Shown here in pieces: positions 25,849-34,645 of a stretch of DNA of 64,000 bases. Under the pieces are notes generated by a model, which saw only the letters and a list, made by a program, of their open reading frames with translations, did not search any database and was not told the DNA's origin. A program made the position numbers and the translations under genes. The DNA comes from Azospirillum oryzae (GTDB taxonomy: Bacteria; Pseudomonadota; Alphaproteobacteria; Azospirillales; Azospirillaceae): NCBI RefSeq assembly GCF_900177515.1, contig NZ_FXAK01000007.1, forward strand, positions 666,501-730,500. The letters are read 5' to 3'. The number at the start of each line of letters is the position of its first letter. Position 1 is the first letter of the stretch.

Positions 25849-26832
25849 TCACCCGGCCAGAACCGGCAACCGCCATCCCGCCAGCGTGATCTCCACCGGC
25901 AGCCGCGCCAGCACGTCGCCGTCGCCTTGCACCGCATCGGCGAACAGCCCGTCGCCCGCCGGCCCCTCGATCCGTACGCGCTTCGCCGTCACCACGCGAT
26001 ACTCCGGAAAGCGCGCCAGCCGCCCGGCGGTGACGCCCCAGACATAGCGCAGCGCGTTCAGCCGCCCGCCGCGCGGGAACAGACAGACATGCAGCGCCGG
26101 CTCGGTCAGCCGCGCGTCCGGCGCGCAGATGAAGCGGCCGCCGTAGAAATGCCCCTTGGCGACGATCACTGACGCCACCTCCTGTGGTTCGCCCCAGCCG
26201 TCGCCCTCATCCAGCGTTACGCGATAGCGGTGGTCCGGCCGGGTCGCCAGCTGCACCAGCGTTTCCGCCACATAGGCGCCCTTGCCGATCAGCCGCTTCA
26301 CCCGTGGATCGACCCGCTCCACCACCCGCGCGTCCAGCCCGACGCCGGCCATCAGCGAGAACACCCGTCCGTTCGCCAGCGCAGGCCAGATCATCGTCCG
26401 CCGCCCGCCGGCAATCGCCGCGGCGACGCGTTCCGGATCCGTGGTCAGGCCCAACTCGGCGGCCAGCACATTGGCGGTGCCCATCGGCACGATGCCGAGT
26501 GGCAACGGCCGACCCGCGTCGGCATGGACCGACAGCCCGTTGATGACCTCGTTGATGGTGCCGTCGCCGCCGGCCGCCACCACCGCATCGATGTCGGCGG
26601 GATCGGCCTCCCGGGCGAAGGCCTCGGCATCGCCGCGCTTGGTCGTCGGCCTGACGGCGACGCTCAGCCCGCGTGCCTCCAGCCGGGCGACCACCGCGCG
26701 CAGTCGCCGCGCCCGCCGCCTGCCGGCCGTCGGGTTGTGGATCACCAGCAGCCGCCGCACATCGATCGGCGCGCCCTCGCCATTGCCGGCGCCAGCCGCC
26801 GGGCTCTCGTCCATCAGCACCGTGTCGCGCAC
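25849..26832 (-). CDS. Diacylglycerol/lipid kinase, YegS/BmrU type
   Basis: A 327-residue lipid kinase with the diacylglycerol-kinase catalytic domain. The signature nucleotide motif AAGGDGTINEVING lies near residue 90, with PMGTANVLA about 27 residues later and GVGLDARVV beyond. It would phosphorylate diacylglycerol or a related lipid. GTG 26832 is favoured because AGGGAG lies nine bases upstream. An in-frame ATG at 26814 has no such site. It is convergent with the glycosylase gene. Confidence 0.85.
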   Translation of the reverse strand: MRDTVLMDESPAAGAGNGEGAPIDVRRLLVIHNPTAGRRRARRLRAVVARLEARGLSVAVRPTTKRGDAEAFAREADPADIDAVVAAGGDGTINEVINGLSVHADAGRPLPLGIVPMGTANVLAAELGLTTDPERVAAAIAGGRRTMIWPALANGRVFSLMAGVGLDARVVERVDPRVKRLIGKGAYVAETLVQLATRPDHRYRVTLDEGDGWGEPQEVASVIVAKGHFYGGRFICAPDARLTEPALHVCLFPRGGRLNALRYVWGVTAGRLARFPEYRVVTAKRVRIEGPAGDGLFADAVQGDGDVLARLPVEITLAGWRLPVLAG

Positions 26833-26975
26833 CGATTCGTTCTCCCTGACCGGCGCGTGGGCGCCTTCTGTTGCAGAACCGTGAAGAACTCACGGCGGTT
26901 CTGTTTCAGTAAAAATGCAAATGAATGACGGTAGACAAAATATCGGTGACGAATAGGTGCGGGTGTTCCAAATCA

Positions 26976-27004
26976 TTGTCAAGGCATGCTGCTTTCCTTT
27001 ATAC
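26976..27004 (+). promoter_or_regulatory. Sigma-70-type promoter
   Basis: TTGTCA (26976-26981), a 17-base spacer, and TTATAC (26999-27004). Start expected near 27011, just ahead of the metallophosphoesterase gene. One of the best housekeeping-type promoters in the window. Confidence 0.65.
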
Positions 27005-27051
27005 GGCAGTTGTCTTGATGGCCACCGGCCATGGCGACGACGGAGCGGAAG

Positions 27052-27873
27052 ATGGACGCCGTCCCAGCGGTCAAGCGCTACCGCAGCATTTGGATATCCG
27101 ACGTTCATCTGGGAACGCGCGGCTGTCAGGCGGAGCTGCTTCTCGATTTCCTGAAACACACCGAATCGGATCACCTGTTCCTGGTCGGCGACATCGTCGA
27201 CGGTTGGCGGCTGAAGAAAAGCTGGTACTGGCCGCAGGCGCACAATGACGTGGTGCAGAAGATCATGCGCCGTGCCCGCAAGGGTGTGGAGGTCTATTAC
27301 ATCCCCGGCAACCATGACGAGGCGGCGCGCGATTATGTCGGGCTGCAGTTCGGCGGCGTGCATGTGGTGGACGAATGGGTCCACACCACCGCCGACGGCC
27401 GGCGCCTGCTGATCACCCACGGCGACAAGTTCGACGCGGTGGTGCGCTACGCCAAGTGGCTGGCCCTGCTGGGCGACCACGCCTATGTCACGCTGCTGCA
27501 CGTCAACACGCTGTTCAACTGGGTCCGGCGCAAGCTGGGCTTCAGCTACTGGTCGCTGTCGGCCTATCTGAAGCACAAGGCCAAGACCGCGGTCGAGTTC
27601 ATCGGCAAATACGAAGAAGCGCTGGGCGAGGAAGCCCGCCGCCGCAAGGTCGACGGAGTCGTCTGCGGCCATATCCACACCGCCGAGATGCGCGATATCG
27701 AAGGAATCCTCTATTGCAACGACGGCGATTGGGTCGAGTCCTGTACCGCCTTGGTCGAGCACGACAGCGGCGCTCTGGAGATCATCCACTGGACGGAGGT
27801 CATGACGCAGCGGTTGCCGGCCCCTGGTCCCAATGCGGGCAAGGTGACGGCGAAGGAACGGGAAGCGGCGTGA
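27052..27873 (+). CDS. Metallophosphoesterase, UDP-2,3-diacylglucosamine diphosphatase-like
   Basis: A 273-residue calcineurin-type phosphoesterase. The metal-binding motifs are all present: SDVHLG, VGDIVDGW, GNHDE, THGDKFD and GHIHTAE. It resembles LpxH-like enzymes that cleave UDP-diacylglucosamine in lipid A synthesis, although the same branch also includes other pyrophosphatases. ATG 27052 has GGAG six bases upstream. ATG 27031 is an alternative. The downstream glycosyltransferase start overlaps its stop codon, indicating translational coupling. Confidence 0.8.
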   Translation: MDAVPAVKRYRSIWISDVHLGTRGCQAELLLDFLKHTESDHLFLVGDIVDGWRLKKSWYWPQAHNDVVQKIMRRARKGVEVYYIPGNHDEAARDYVGLQFGGVHVVDEWVHTTADGRRLLITHGDKFDAVVRYAKWLALLGDHAYVTLLHVNTLFNWVRRKLGFSYWSLSAYLKHKAKTAVEFIGKYEEALGEEARRRKVDGVVCGHIHTAEMRDIEGILYCNDGDWVESCTALVEHDSGALEIIHWTEVMTQRLPAPGPNAGKVTAKEREAA

Positions 27874-28868
27874 ACATCCTGATCGTCAGCGACGCTTGGC
27901 ACCCGCAGGTGAACGGCGTCGTGCGCACCATCGGCACCGTGCGCGATGAGCTGGAGGCGATGGGCCACAGCGTCGAGGTGATCGGTCCCGACCGCTTCCG
28001 CACCCTGCCGATGCCGACATACCCGGAAATCCGGCTGGCGCTGGGGGCGAAGCGGCGGCTGTGGGCGATGATCGAGGGCATGCGGCCCGACTGCATCCAC
28101 ATCGCCACCGAAGGGCCGCTGGGCTTCGCCGCGCGCTCCTATTGCCTGAAGCATGGCAAGCCCTTCACCACCGCCTATCACACGCGCTTTCCCGAATATG
28201 TGCGCGACCGTGCGCCGATCCCGCTGGCGCTGTCCTATGCGGTCGTCCGCCGCTTCCACAAGCCGTCCTCGGCGGTGATGGTGGCGACCCAGACCATCGA
28301 GGATGCGCTGACGCACCGCGGCTTCGCCAACATCCGCCGCTGGACCCGCGGCGTCGATACCGAGCTGTTCCATCCCCGCGACAAGGGCTTCCTCGATCTG
28401 CCGCGCCCGGTGTCGATGTATGTCGGCCGCGTCGCGGTGGAAAAGAACCTGGAGGATTTCCTGCGCCTCGACCTGCCCGGCACCAAGGTGGTGGTCGGCG
28501 ACGGTCCGGCGCGGGAGGAGTTGCAGCGTAAATACCCCGGCGTCCACTGGGTCGGCGCCAAGCATGGCGAGGATCTGGCGAAGCATTACGCCGCCGCCGA
28601 CGTCTTCGTCTTCCCGTCGCGCACCGACACCTTCGGGCTGGTTCTGCTGGAGGCGCTGGCGTCCGGCGTGCCGGTGGCGGCCTACCCGGTGCCGGGACCG
28701 CTCGACGTTGTCGACGGCTCCGGTGCCGGCTGCCTGGACGAGGATCTGAAGCGGGCGGTCGAAGGGGCGCTGACGATCCCGGCGCAGACCTGCCGGGACT
28801 ATGCGCTGGGCTATTCCTGGCGCCGGTCGGCCGAACAGTTCCTGTCGAACCTGCGGCCCTTCACTTAA
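27870..28868 (+). CDS. Glycosyltransferase family 4 (GT-B) protein
   Basis: A 332-residue glycosyltransferase. The N-terminal domain starts VNILIVSDAWHPQVNGVVRT, a pattern seen in lipid-modifying GT4 enzymes such as sulfoquinovosyl- or glucuronosyl-diacylglycerol synthases. The C-terminal donor-binding domain shows YVGRVAVEKNLEDFL and the nucleotide-sugar motif FPSRTDTFGLVLLEALASG. It starts at GTG within the preceding stop codon. Coupling to the phosphoesterase suggests a joint role in a membrane glycolipid, but the acceptor is unknown. Confidence 0.85.
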   Translation: MNILIVSDAWHPQVNGVVRTIGTVRDELEAMGHSVEVIGPDRFRTLPMPTYPEIRLALGAKRRLWAMIEGMRPDCIHIATEGPLGFAARSYCLKHGKPFTTAYHTRFPEYVRDRAPIPLALSYAVVRRFHKPSSAVMVATQTIEDALTHRGFANIRRWTRGVDTELFHPRDKGFLDLPRPVSMYVGRVAVEKNLEDFLRLDLPGTKVVVGDGPAREELQRKYPGVHWVGAKHGEDLAKHYAAADVFVFPSRTDTFGLVLLEALASGVPVAAYPVPGPLDVVDGSGAGCLDEDLKRAVEGALTIPAQTCRDYALGYSWRRSAEQFLSNLRPFT

Positions 28869-28953
28869 ACGAGTGACAGCATTCCGCTTGGCGAAGGACG
28901 GGTGCCGTGGTTCCATTTCGCCGGATCGCCACCCCGACGCGAGGTTCCCGGCC

Positions 28954-29577
28954 ATGACCCCCGAATTCCTCATCACCTCCCTGATCGTCGTCGCCTCGCC
29001 CGGCACCGGGGTGCTGCTCACGCTGGCAGCGGGGTTGTCGCAGGGGGTGCGGGCCAGCGCGGTGACGGCCTTCGGCTGCACGCTGGGGATCGTCCCGCAC
29101 ATGGCGGCGGCGGTGCTGGGGCTGGCCGCCCTGCTGCACACCAGTGCGCTGGCGTTCCAGGGGCTGAAGATCCTGGGCGTGCTCTATCTGCTCTACATGG
29201 CCTGGATGACGCTGAAGGAGCAGGGGGCGCTGAGCGTCGGGACGGACGGGACGGCGGACGGGACGAAGCGTTCGGCCGGGCGGATGATCCTGCGGGCGGT
29301 GCTGGTCAATGTGCTGAACCCGAAGCTGTCGATCTTCTTCCTGGCCTTCCTGCCGCAGTTCGTTAGCGAGACCGACCCGCAGCCGGTCGCCCGCATGCTG
29401 GAACTCAGCGGCGTGTTCATGGCGCTGACCTTCGTGGTCTTCGTCCTCTACGGCCTGTTCGCCGCCGCGGTGCGCGACCAGGTGGTGTCCCGCCCGCGGG
29501 TGATGGCCTGGATGCGCCGCAGCTTCGCCGCCGCCTTCGCGGCGCTGGGCGCCAAGCTGGCATTGGCGGAGCGGTAA
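28954..29577 (+). CDS. LysE family exporter
   Basis: A 207-residue inner-membrane protein of the LysE/RhtB amino-acid exporter superfamily with about six helices. It shows the N-terminal VVASPGTGVLLTLAAGLSQG and the conserved VLVNVLNPKLSIFFLAFLPQF. The usual motif near the N-terminus is SPGP; here it is SPGT. The substrate is unknown. A second, distinct member lies at 32928-33590 on the far side of the lipid A genes. Confidence 0.85.
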   Translation: MTPEFLITSLIVVASPGTGVLLTLAAGLSQGVRASAVTAFGCTLGIVPHMAAAVLGLAALLHTSALAFQGLKILGVLYLLYMAWMTLKEQGALSVGTDGTADGTKRSAGRMILRAVLVNVLNPKLSIFFLAFLPQFVSETDPQPVARMLELSGVFMALTFVVFVLYGLFAAAVRDQVVSRPRVMAWMRRSFAAAFAALGAKLALAER

Positions 29578-29712
29578 GGGATCAGCGTTGCACCGTCCCC
29601 TGTTACGGAATGGTTGCCGCGTGCTAAGGTGCCGCCGGGCGCGTCGCCGGTGTTCCGTATCAGGGGGACCGGCAACGCGCCCGTTGTCGTCCGTCTCCTG
29701 TTCCGGGCCTCG

Positions 29713-30999
29713 ATGCTGCAATCCCTCTACCGTGGCCTGACGACCGTCGCCGGGCCGGCGGTGCGCCTCTATCTCGACCGCCGCCGCGCTGCCGGCAAGG
29801 AAGACCCCGCCCGTCAGGCGGAGCGGTTCGGCATGGCCTCGCGCGCCCGGCCGGACGGTCCGCTGGCCTGGATCCACGCGGCCAGCGTGGGGGAGGCGAA
29901 CTCGGTCCTGGTGCTGATCGGCCGGCTGCTGGACAGCGCGCCCGACCTGACCGTGCTGATGACCACCGGCACCGTCACCTCGGCCGAGCTGATGGGACGG
30001 CGGCTGCCGGAGCGCGCGATCCATCAATATGTGCCGGTCGATCTGCCGGGTGCGGTCGACAGCTTCCTCGACCATTGGCGGCCCGACGCGGTGCTGTGGA
30101 CGGAATCGGAGATCTGGCCGAACCTGCTGGCCGGCATCCGTGCCCGCTCGATCCCGGCCGCGCTGGTCAATGCCCGCATGTCGGAACGCAGCTTCTCGCG
30201 CTGGCGCAACGCGCCCGGCCTGATCGGCGGGCTGTTGTCCACCTTCCAGGTCACGCTGGCCCAGACCGAAGGCGATGCGGAGCGGCTGCGCCGGCTGGGG
30301 GCCTCCGGCGTCGCCAGCGTCGGCAACCTGAAATTCTCCGCCGAGCCGCCGCCCGCCGCCGCCGACGCGATGGAGCCGCTGCGGGCATCCCTGGCCGGCC
30401 GCCCCGTCTGGCTGCTCGCCAGCTCCCATCCGGGGGAGGACGAGATCGCCGCGGCGGTCCATGCCGCGCTGGCGCCGGCTCTGCCCGGCCTGCTGACCGT
30501 CATCGCGCCGCGCCATGCCCATCGCGGCGACGCCATCGCCGAACTGATGCGGGCGCGCGGGCTGGCGGTTCTTCAGCGCACGGCCGGGCATCTGCTGCCG
30601 GGACCGGAGCATGCCGTCTACATCGCCGACACCATGGGCGAGTTGGGGCTGTTCTACCGTGCCGCTCCGGTGGTGTGCATGGGCGGCTCCTTCATTCCCC
30701 ATGGCGGGCAGAACCCGGTGGAGCCGGCGCAGCTGGGCTGCGCGGTGCTCTACGGCCCGCACATGTTCAATTTCGGCGAGATCACCCACATGCTGGAGGC
30801 CGCCGGCGGCGCCCTGCCGGTCGCGGACGGCGATGCGCTGACCCGCGAGACCCGGCGGCTGCTGACCGACGACCGGGCGCGCGAACGCATCGTCGCGGGT
30901 GCCGCGCGGGTGACGGCGGACAACCGGCGGATCATCGACCGGGCGTTGGGGGCGCTGTCCCCGGTGCTGGGCGCCGCCGGCATCCGGACTGCCGCCTGA
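29713..30999 (+). CDS. waaA: 3-deoxy-D-manno-octulosonic acid (Kdo) transferase
   Basis: A 428-residue Kdo transferase, which transfers Kdo from CMP-Kdo to lipid IVA at the inner membrane. A hydrophobic N-terminus is followed by WIHAASVGEANSV with the catalytic glutamate, then TESEIWPN and ALVNARMSERS. The C-terminal domain has SSHPGEDEI and GGSFIPHGGQNPVEPA. It is the first gene of a lipid A cluster with lpxK and an LpxL-type acyltransferase. An upstream open frame from 29614 does not look coding. Confidence 0.95.
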   Translation: MLQSLYRGLTTVAGPAVRLYLDRRRAAGKEDPARQAERFGMASRARPDGPLAWIHAASVGEANSVLVLIGRLLDSAPDLTVLMTTGTVTSAELMGRRLPERAIHQYVPVDLPGAVDSFLDHWRPDAVLWTESEIWPNLLAGIRARSIPAALVNARMSERSFSRWRNAPGLIGGLLSTFQVTLAQTEGDAERLRRLGASGVASVGNLKFSAEPPPAAADAMEPLRASLAGRPVWLLASSHPGEDEIAAAVHAALAPALPGLLTVIAPRHAHRGDAIAELMRARGLAVLQRTAGHLLPGPEHAVYIADTMGELGLFYRAAPVVCMGGSFIPHGGQNPVEPAQLGCAVLYGPHMFNFGEITHMLEAAGGALPVADGDALTRETRRLLTDDRARERIVAGAARVTADNRRIIDRALGALSPVLGAAGIRTAA

Positions 31000-31013
31000 G
31001 GGGACACGGAACC

Positions 31014-32012
31014 GTGAAGACCCCCGCCTTCTGGTATCGGCCGCCCGGCCTTGCCTCCACCCTGCTGGCGCCGCTGGGGGCGCTCTATGGGTTGGCCGGC
31101 CGGCGGCGCATTGCCGGGACCGTTCCGCGCCGGGTCGGCGTTCCGGTGGCCTGCGTCGGCAATCTGGTGGCGGGCGGGGCGGGCAAGACTCCGGTCGGGC
31201 TGGCGCTGATTGCGGCCTTGCAGGCCCGCGGGATCGCCGTCCATGCGCTGACCCGCGGCCATGGTGGGCGGGAGGCCGGTCCACTTGCGGTCGACCCCGG
31301 CCGCCACGCCGCCGCCGATGTCGGTGACGAGGCTCTGCTGCTGGCGGGTGCCGCTCCTTGCTGGGTGGCGCGCGACCGGCTGGCGGGGGCGGAGCGTGCG
31401 GTCGCCGCCGGGGCCGGGGCCATCGTCATGGATGACGGGTTCCAGAACCCGGCCCTGCACAAGGATCTGGCTCTGATCGTCGCCGACGGCGCGGTCGGCT
31501 TCGGCAACGGCCGGCTGGTACCGGCAGGACCGCTGCGGGAGCGGGTGGCCGACGGCCTCGCCCGCGCCGACGCGCTGGTGATCCTGGGCGAGGACCGACA
31601 TGGCCTGGCGGCGCTGGCCGGCGGGCGTCCAGTGCTGGCGGCGCGGCTGGAACCCAATCCCGAGGCCGCCGCCCGGCTTGCCGGCCGCGACGTGCTGGCC
31701 TTCGCCGGGATCGGCCGGCCGCAGAAGTTCTTCGCCACGCTGGAGTCGCTCGGCGCCCGCATCGCGGAGCGGGTGCCCTTCGCCGACCATCACCCCTACC
31801 GCCCGGCCGAGGTGGCGGCCCTGATCGACCGCGCCGCGGCGCTGGGCGCGGTGCCCGTCACCACCGCCAAGGACGCCGTTCGCCTGCCGCCGCAGCTGCG
31901 GGCAAAGGTCGCCGTCCTGCCGGTGTCGGTCCGCTGGGCCGACGAGCGGGGGCTTGCCACGCTTTTGACCTCCGTGTTGCTGAAGGGAAGTCCCGATGGC
32001 CAAGCCGCGTAG
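31014..32012 (+). CDS. lpxK: Tetraacyldisaccharide 4'-kinase
   Basis: A 332-residue LpxK, which phosphorylates the 4' position of the lipid A disaccharide. The N-terminal KTPAFWYRP is typical, the Walker A loop is GNLVAGGAGKT at 49-59, and the catalytic block VMDDGFQNPALHKD and DHHPYRPAEV are present. It begins at GTG, 14 bases after waaA, and overlaps the following acyltransferase gene by 17 bases, so the three genes form one operon. Confidence 0.95.
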   Translation: MKTPAFWYRPPGLASTLLAPLGALYGLAGRRRIAGTVPRRVGVPVACVGNLVAGGAGKTPVGLALIAALQARGIAVHALTRGHGGREAGPLAVDPGRHAAADVGDEALLLAGAAPCWVARDRLAGAERAVAAGAGAIVMDDGFQNPALHKDLALIVADGAVGFGNGRLVPAGPLRERVADGLARADALVILGEDRHGLAALAGGRPVLAARLEPNPEAAARLAGRDVLAFAGIGRPQKFFATLESLGARIAERVPFADHHPYRPAEVAALIDRAAALGAVPVTTAKDAVRLPPQLRAKVAVLPVSVRWADERGLATLLTSVLLKGSPDGQAA

Positions 32013-32892
32013 TCCGCTGCAGAAATGGCTGACGCGCCGGATCGGCTATCCGGTGGAGGCGGTGCTCGTCCATGCCGTCTGCCGGCTGTTCCGGGCGCTG
32101 CCGCTCGACCGCGCATCGGCGCTCGGCGGCTGGATCGGGCGGACGGTGGGGCCGTTGCTGCCCAACAGCGCCCGCGCGCGGCGCAACCTGACGCGGGCCT
32201 TCCCGGAGAAGGGCGGGGCGGAGATCGACGCGATCCTGCGCGGCATGTGGGACAATCTGGGCCGCACCATCGCCGAATACCCGCATCTGGAACAGATCGG
32301 CCGCGAGCGGATCGAACTGGTCGGCATCGAGCATGTCGACATGCTGCGCGAGGACGGCAAGGCCGGCATCCTGGTCTCCGGCCATCTGGCGAACTGGGAG
32401 GTGCAGTCGGTCGCTTCCCGCATGCACGGGCTGGAGCTGGGGCTGGTCTACCGGGCGCCCAACAACCCGATCGTCGGCGGGCTGCTGGTGAAGCTGCGCG
32501 GGGCTGCGACCGGCATGCAGATCCCCAAGGGGCCGGACGGTGCCAGGATCCTGCTGCGCCACCTGACCAAGGGCGGCCATGTCGGCATGCTGATCGACCA
32601 GAAGATGAATGACGGCATTCCCGTCCCCTTCTTCGGCCGCGACGCCATGACCGCGCCGGCCGCCGCCGTCCTCGGCATGAAGATGCGGTTGCCGCTGTGC
32701 CCGGCGCGGACGGAACGGCTGGAGGGCGCACATTTCCGCGTCACCGTCCTGCCGCCGGAGGAATACCCGACCAGCGGCGACCGCAATGCGGATGCGCGAA
32801 TTCTGATGGAACGGCTGAACCGTCTGTTGGAGGATTGGATCCGCGACAAGCCGGCGCAATGGCTGTGGATCCACCGCCGCTGGCCCGACTGA
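31996..32892 (+). CDS. Kdo2-lipid A acyltransferase (LpxL/HtrB family)
   Basis: A 298-residue membrane-anchored acyltransferase that adds a secondary acyl chain to lipid A. The HX4E motif is His130 and Glu135 in SGHLANWE, with a hydrophobic N-terminal segment and IDQKMNDGIPVPFFG near residue 195. The C-terminus WLWIHRRWPD is characteristic of the family. It overlaps lpxK. The chain length transferred cannot be inferred from the sequence. Confidence 0.9.
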   Translation: MAKPRSPLQKWLTRRIGYPVEAVLVHAVCRLFRALPLDRASALGGWIGRTVGPLLPNSARARRNLTRAFPEKGGAEIDAILRGMWDNLGRTIAEYPHLEQIGRERIELVGIEHVDMLREDGKAGILVSGHLANWEVQSVASRMHGLELGLVYRAPNNPIVGGLLVKLRGAATGMQIPKGPDGARILLRHLTKGGHVGMLIDQKMNDGIPVPFFGRDAMTAPAAAVLGMKMRLPLCPARTERLEGAHFRVTVLPPEEYPTSGDRNADARILMERLNRLLEDWIRDKPAQWLWIHRRWPD

Positions 32893-32927
32893 ACGCCCGC
32901 TCCACCGTCCTTCAAGGTTCGCCCGCG

Positions 32928-33590
32928 ATGGCCCTGCCGCTCGACCTCCATCTGCTGCAACTCTATGTGATCGCCGTCTGCGTCCTGGTTCTGGCGCCGG
33001 GGCCGGATTCGCTTCTGGTGCTGACCCGCAGCATCGCCGACGGCCGGCAGGCCGGCGTGGTGGCGACGCTGGGCATCTGCGTCGGCAACACCGTCCATTC
33101 GCTGCTGGCCGCCGCCGGGATCTCCGCCCTGATCGCGGCCTCGGCATCGCTGTTCGACCTGCTGCGCTATGCCGGCGGCGCCTATCTGGCGTGGATCGGC
33201 CTGCGCTCGCTGTGGAGCGTCTGGACCAGCCGCGGCGCCGAACCGGTCCCCGCCGTCGGGGCGCCGGCCCCGGCGCCTGCGGGCCGCGTCTTCGTCCAGG
33301 CGCTGCTGACCAACCTGCTGAACCCGAAGATCATCCTGTTCCAGTTGGCCTTCGTGCCGCAGTTCATCGCCCCGCACCTGGGCCATGTGGCGCTGCAGAC
33401 CTTCATCCTCGGCAACATCATCTCGGTGCTGGGCGGCGTCTATCTGGTCGGCATCGCGGCGCTCAGCGCCGGGGCCGCACGGCAGGTGCTGTCCAGCCCG
33501 CGGGTGCGCGCGGCGATGGACGGCCTCGCCGGCGTTCTGTTCCTGGGATTCGCGGTGCGGTTGCTGCTGACGGATCGCAAATTCGCGTGA
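32928..33590 (+). CDS. LysE family exporter
   Basis: A 220-residue membrane protein with about six helices. The LysE/RhtB signature is complete here: LAPGPDSLLVLTRSIADGRQ, and LLTNLLNPKIILFQLAFVPQF in the middle. An Ala/Pro-rich linker (about 105-120) separates the halves. It probably exports an amino acid or a related compound. It starts 35 bases after the acyltransferase gene and may be read through from the lipid A operon, although its role need not be related. Confidence 0.85.
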   Translation: MALPLDLHLLQLYVIAVCVLVLAPGPDSLLVLTRSIADGRQAGVVATLGICVGNTVHSLLAAAGISALIAASASLFDLLRYAGGAYLAWIGLRSLWSVWTSRGAEPVPAVGAPAPAPAGRVFVQALLTNLLNPKIILFQLAFVPQFIAPHLGHVALQTFILGNIISVLGGVYLVGIAALSAGAARQVLSSPRVRAAMDGLAGVLFLGFAVRLLLTDRKFA

Positions 33591-33610
33591 AGGGATAGGT
33601 TAGACCCCCC

Positions 33611-34456
33611 TCACCACAAATCGTCCTCGTCCTCCGCCCCGGTATCGACATCGAAGGTCGCCGTCTGGCGGACGACCGGGTGGCTGTCCTTCCATTCCTC
33701 GAAATCCGACACCACCGCCGGGCGGATGCCGAGTGCCAGCACCGGGCAGCCGCCGCCGCGGCCGGCGTCCAGGCGGTAGAGCAGCTTCTTCATCCAGGTG
33801 GTGCTGGCGCCGTACTTGTTCTGGAAGTTCTTCATCTCCACCCGCCGCGCCACCTCGGTGAACAGCGGGATCAGTTCGGCGCTGCGGGTCAGCAGCACGC
33901 CCGCGTTGATGATGCCGCATTCATAGAAGGTGCGGGCGGCATAGAGGTCGCGGTCGAAGGTCTGGTCCTTGCTGTTCCATTCCAGGTCGAAGGACACGCG
34001 CTCCTTCACGAAGTCGATCTTGTGCCCGTCGATGAAGCCGTTGACCTTGTACAGCTCCTCGCGCTGGCGCTGTTCGGTCACGGTCTGGCCGCGGTTCTTG
34101 CCGGCGATGCGGCGTTTCTCCTCGTGCGTCACGATCATCTTGGTGATGAACAGGTCGCCGCGGATGCGCGTCTCGTTCCAGCCCAGCGGGTTCAGCATCC
34201 GCTCCATCGTCTTGGCGATCTGCGACTTGTTGCCGCCCGACGCCACGATGTCCTCCGTCCGGATGCGGAACTCCATCAGCCGTTCGGTGATCTCGCGGAA
34301 CTCGGCCGTGCAGGCATGAGCCAGGATGCGGGCGGCGTTGCGGTAGCTATGCACCTCGTACAGGTCAAGGAACCCCGGCGGGAACAGGTCGCCCAGGTCG
34401 GGATCCCGCGCCTCGATCAGCGCGGCCTTGTCGTGGATGCAGGCAAGCAGGTTCAT
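33611..34456 (-). CDS. BglII/BstYI-family restriction endonuclease-like protein
   Basis: A 281-residue protein resembling the BglII/BstYI type II restriction endonuclease family. The nuclease core reads KIDFVKERVSFDLEWNSKD at 146-164 with Asp148, Asp157 and Glu159 as candidate metal ligands, followed by the family block TFDRDLYAARTFYECGII. No DNA methyltransferase or other restriction component is adjacent, and its flanks are an exporter and a kinase. It may be solitary, paired with a distant methylase, or a repurposed nuclease. The open frame continues far upstream on this strand, but that part is a shadow of the kinase gene. Confidence 0.75.
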   Translation of the reverse strand: MNLLACIHDKAALIEARDPDLGDLFPPGFLDLYEVHSYRNAARILAHACTAEFREITERLMEFRIRTEDIVASGGNKSQIAKTMERMLNPLGWNETRIRGDLFITKMIVTHEEKRRIAGKNRGQTVTEQRQREELYKVNGFIDGHKIDFVKERVSFDLEWNSKDQTFDRDLYAARTFYECGIINAGVLLTRSAELIPLFTEVARRVEMKNFQNKYGASTTWMKKLLYRLDAGRGGGCPVLALGIRPAVVSDFEEWKDSHPVVRQTATFDVDTGAEDEDDLW

Positions 34457-34645
34457 GACGGCACATGCGCGATGGAAAACGGCGCCACCATGGCGGCTGC
34501 CGCCCGGCAAATCCACCCTTTCCGCCTGATGGCACCACCTTATGGTGCCGGCCGGGGGCCGAACTGGCGGCCATTCCCGCAGCTGTGATAAGGTCGCCCG
34601 CGCGCCGGAATGGAAAAAGCGCGGCTGTTTCGCCGGGGGACCGTG

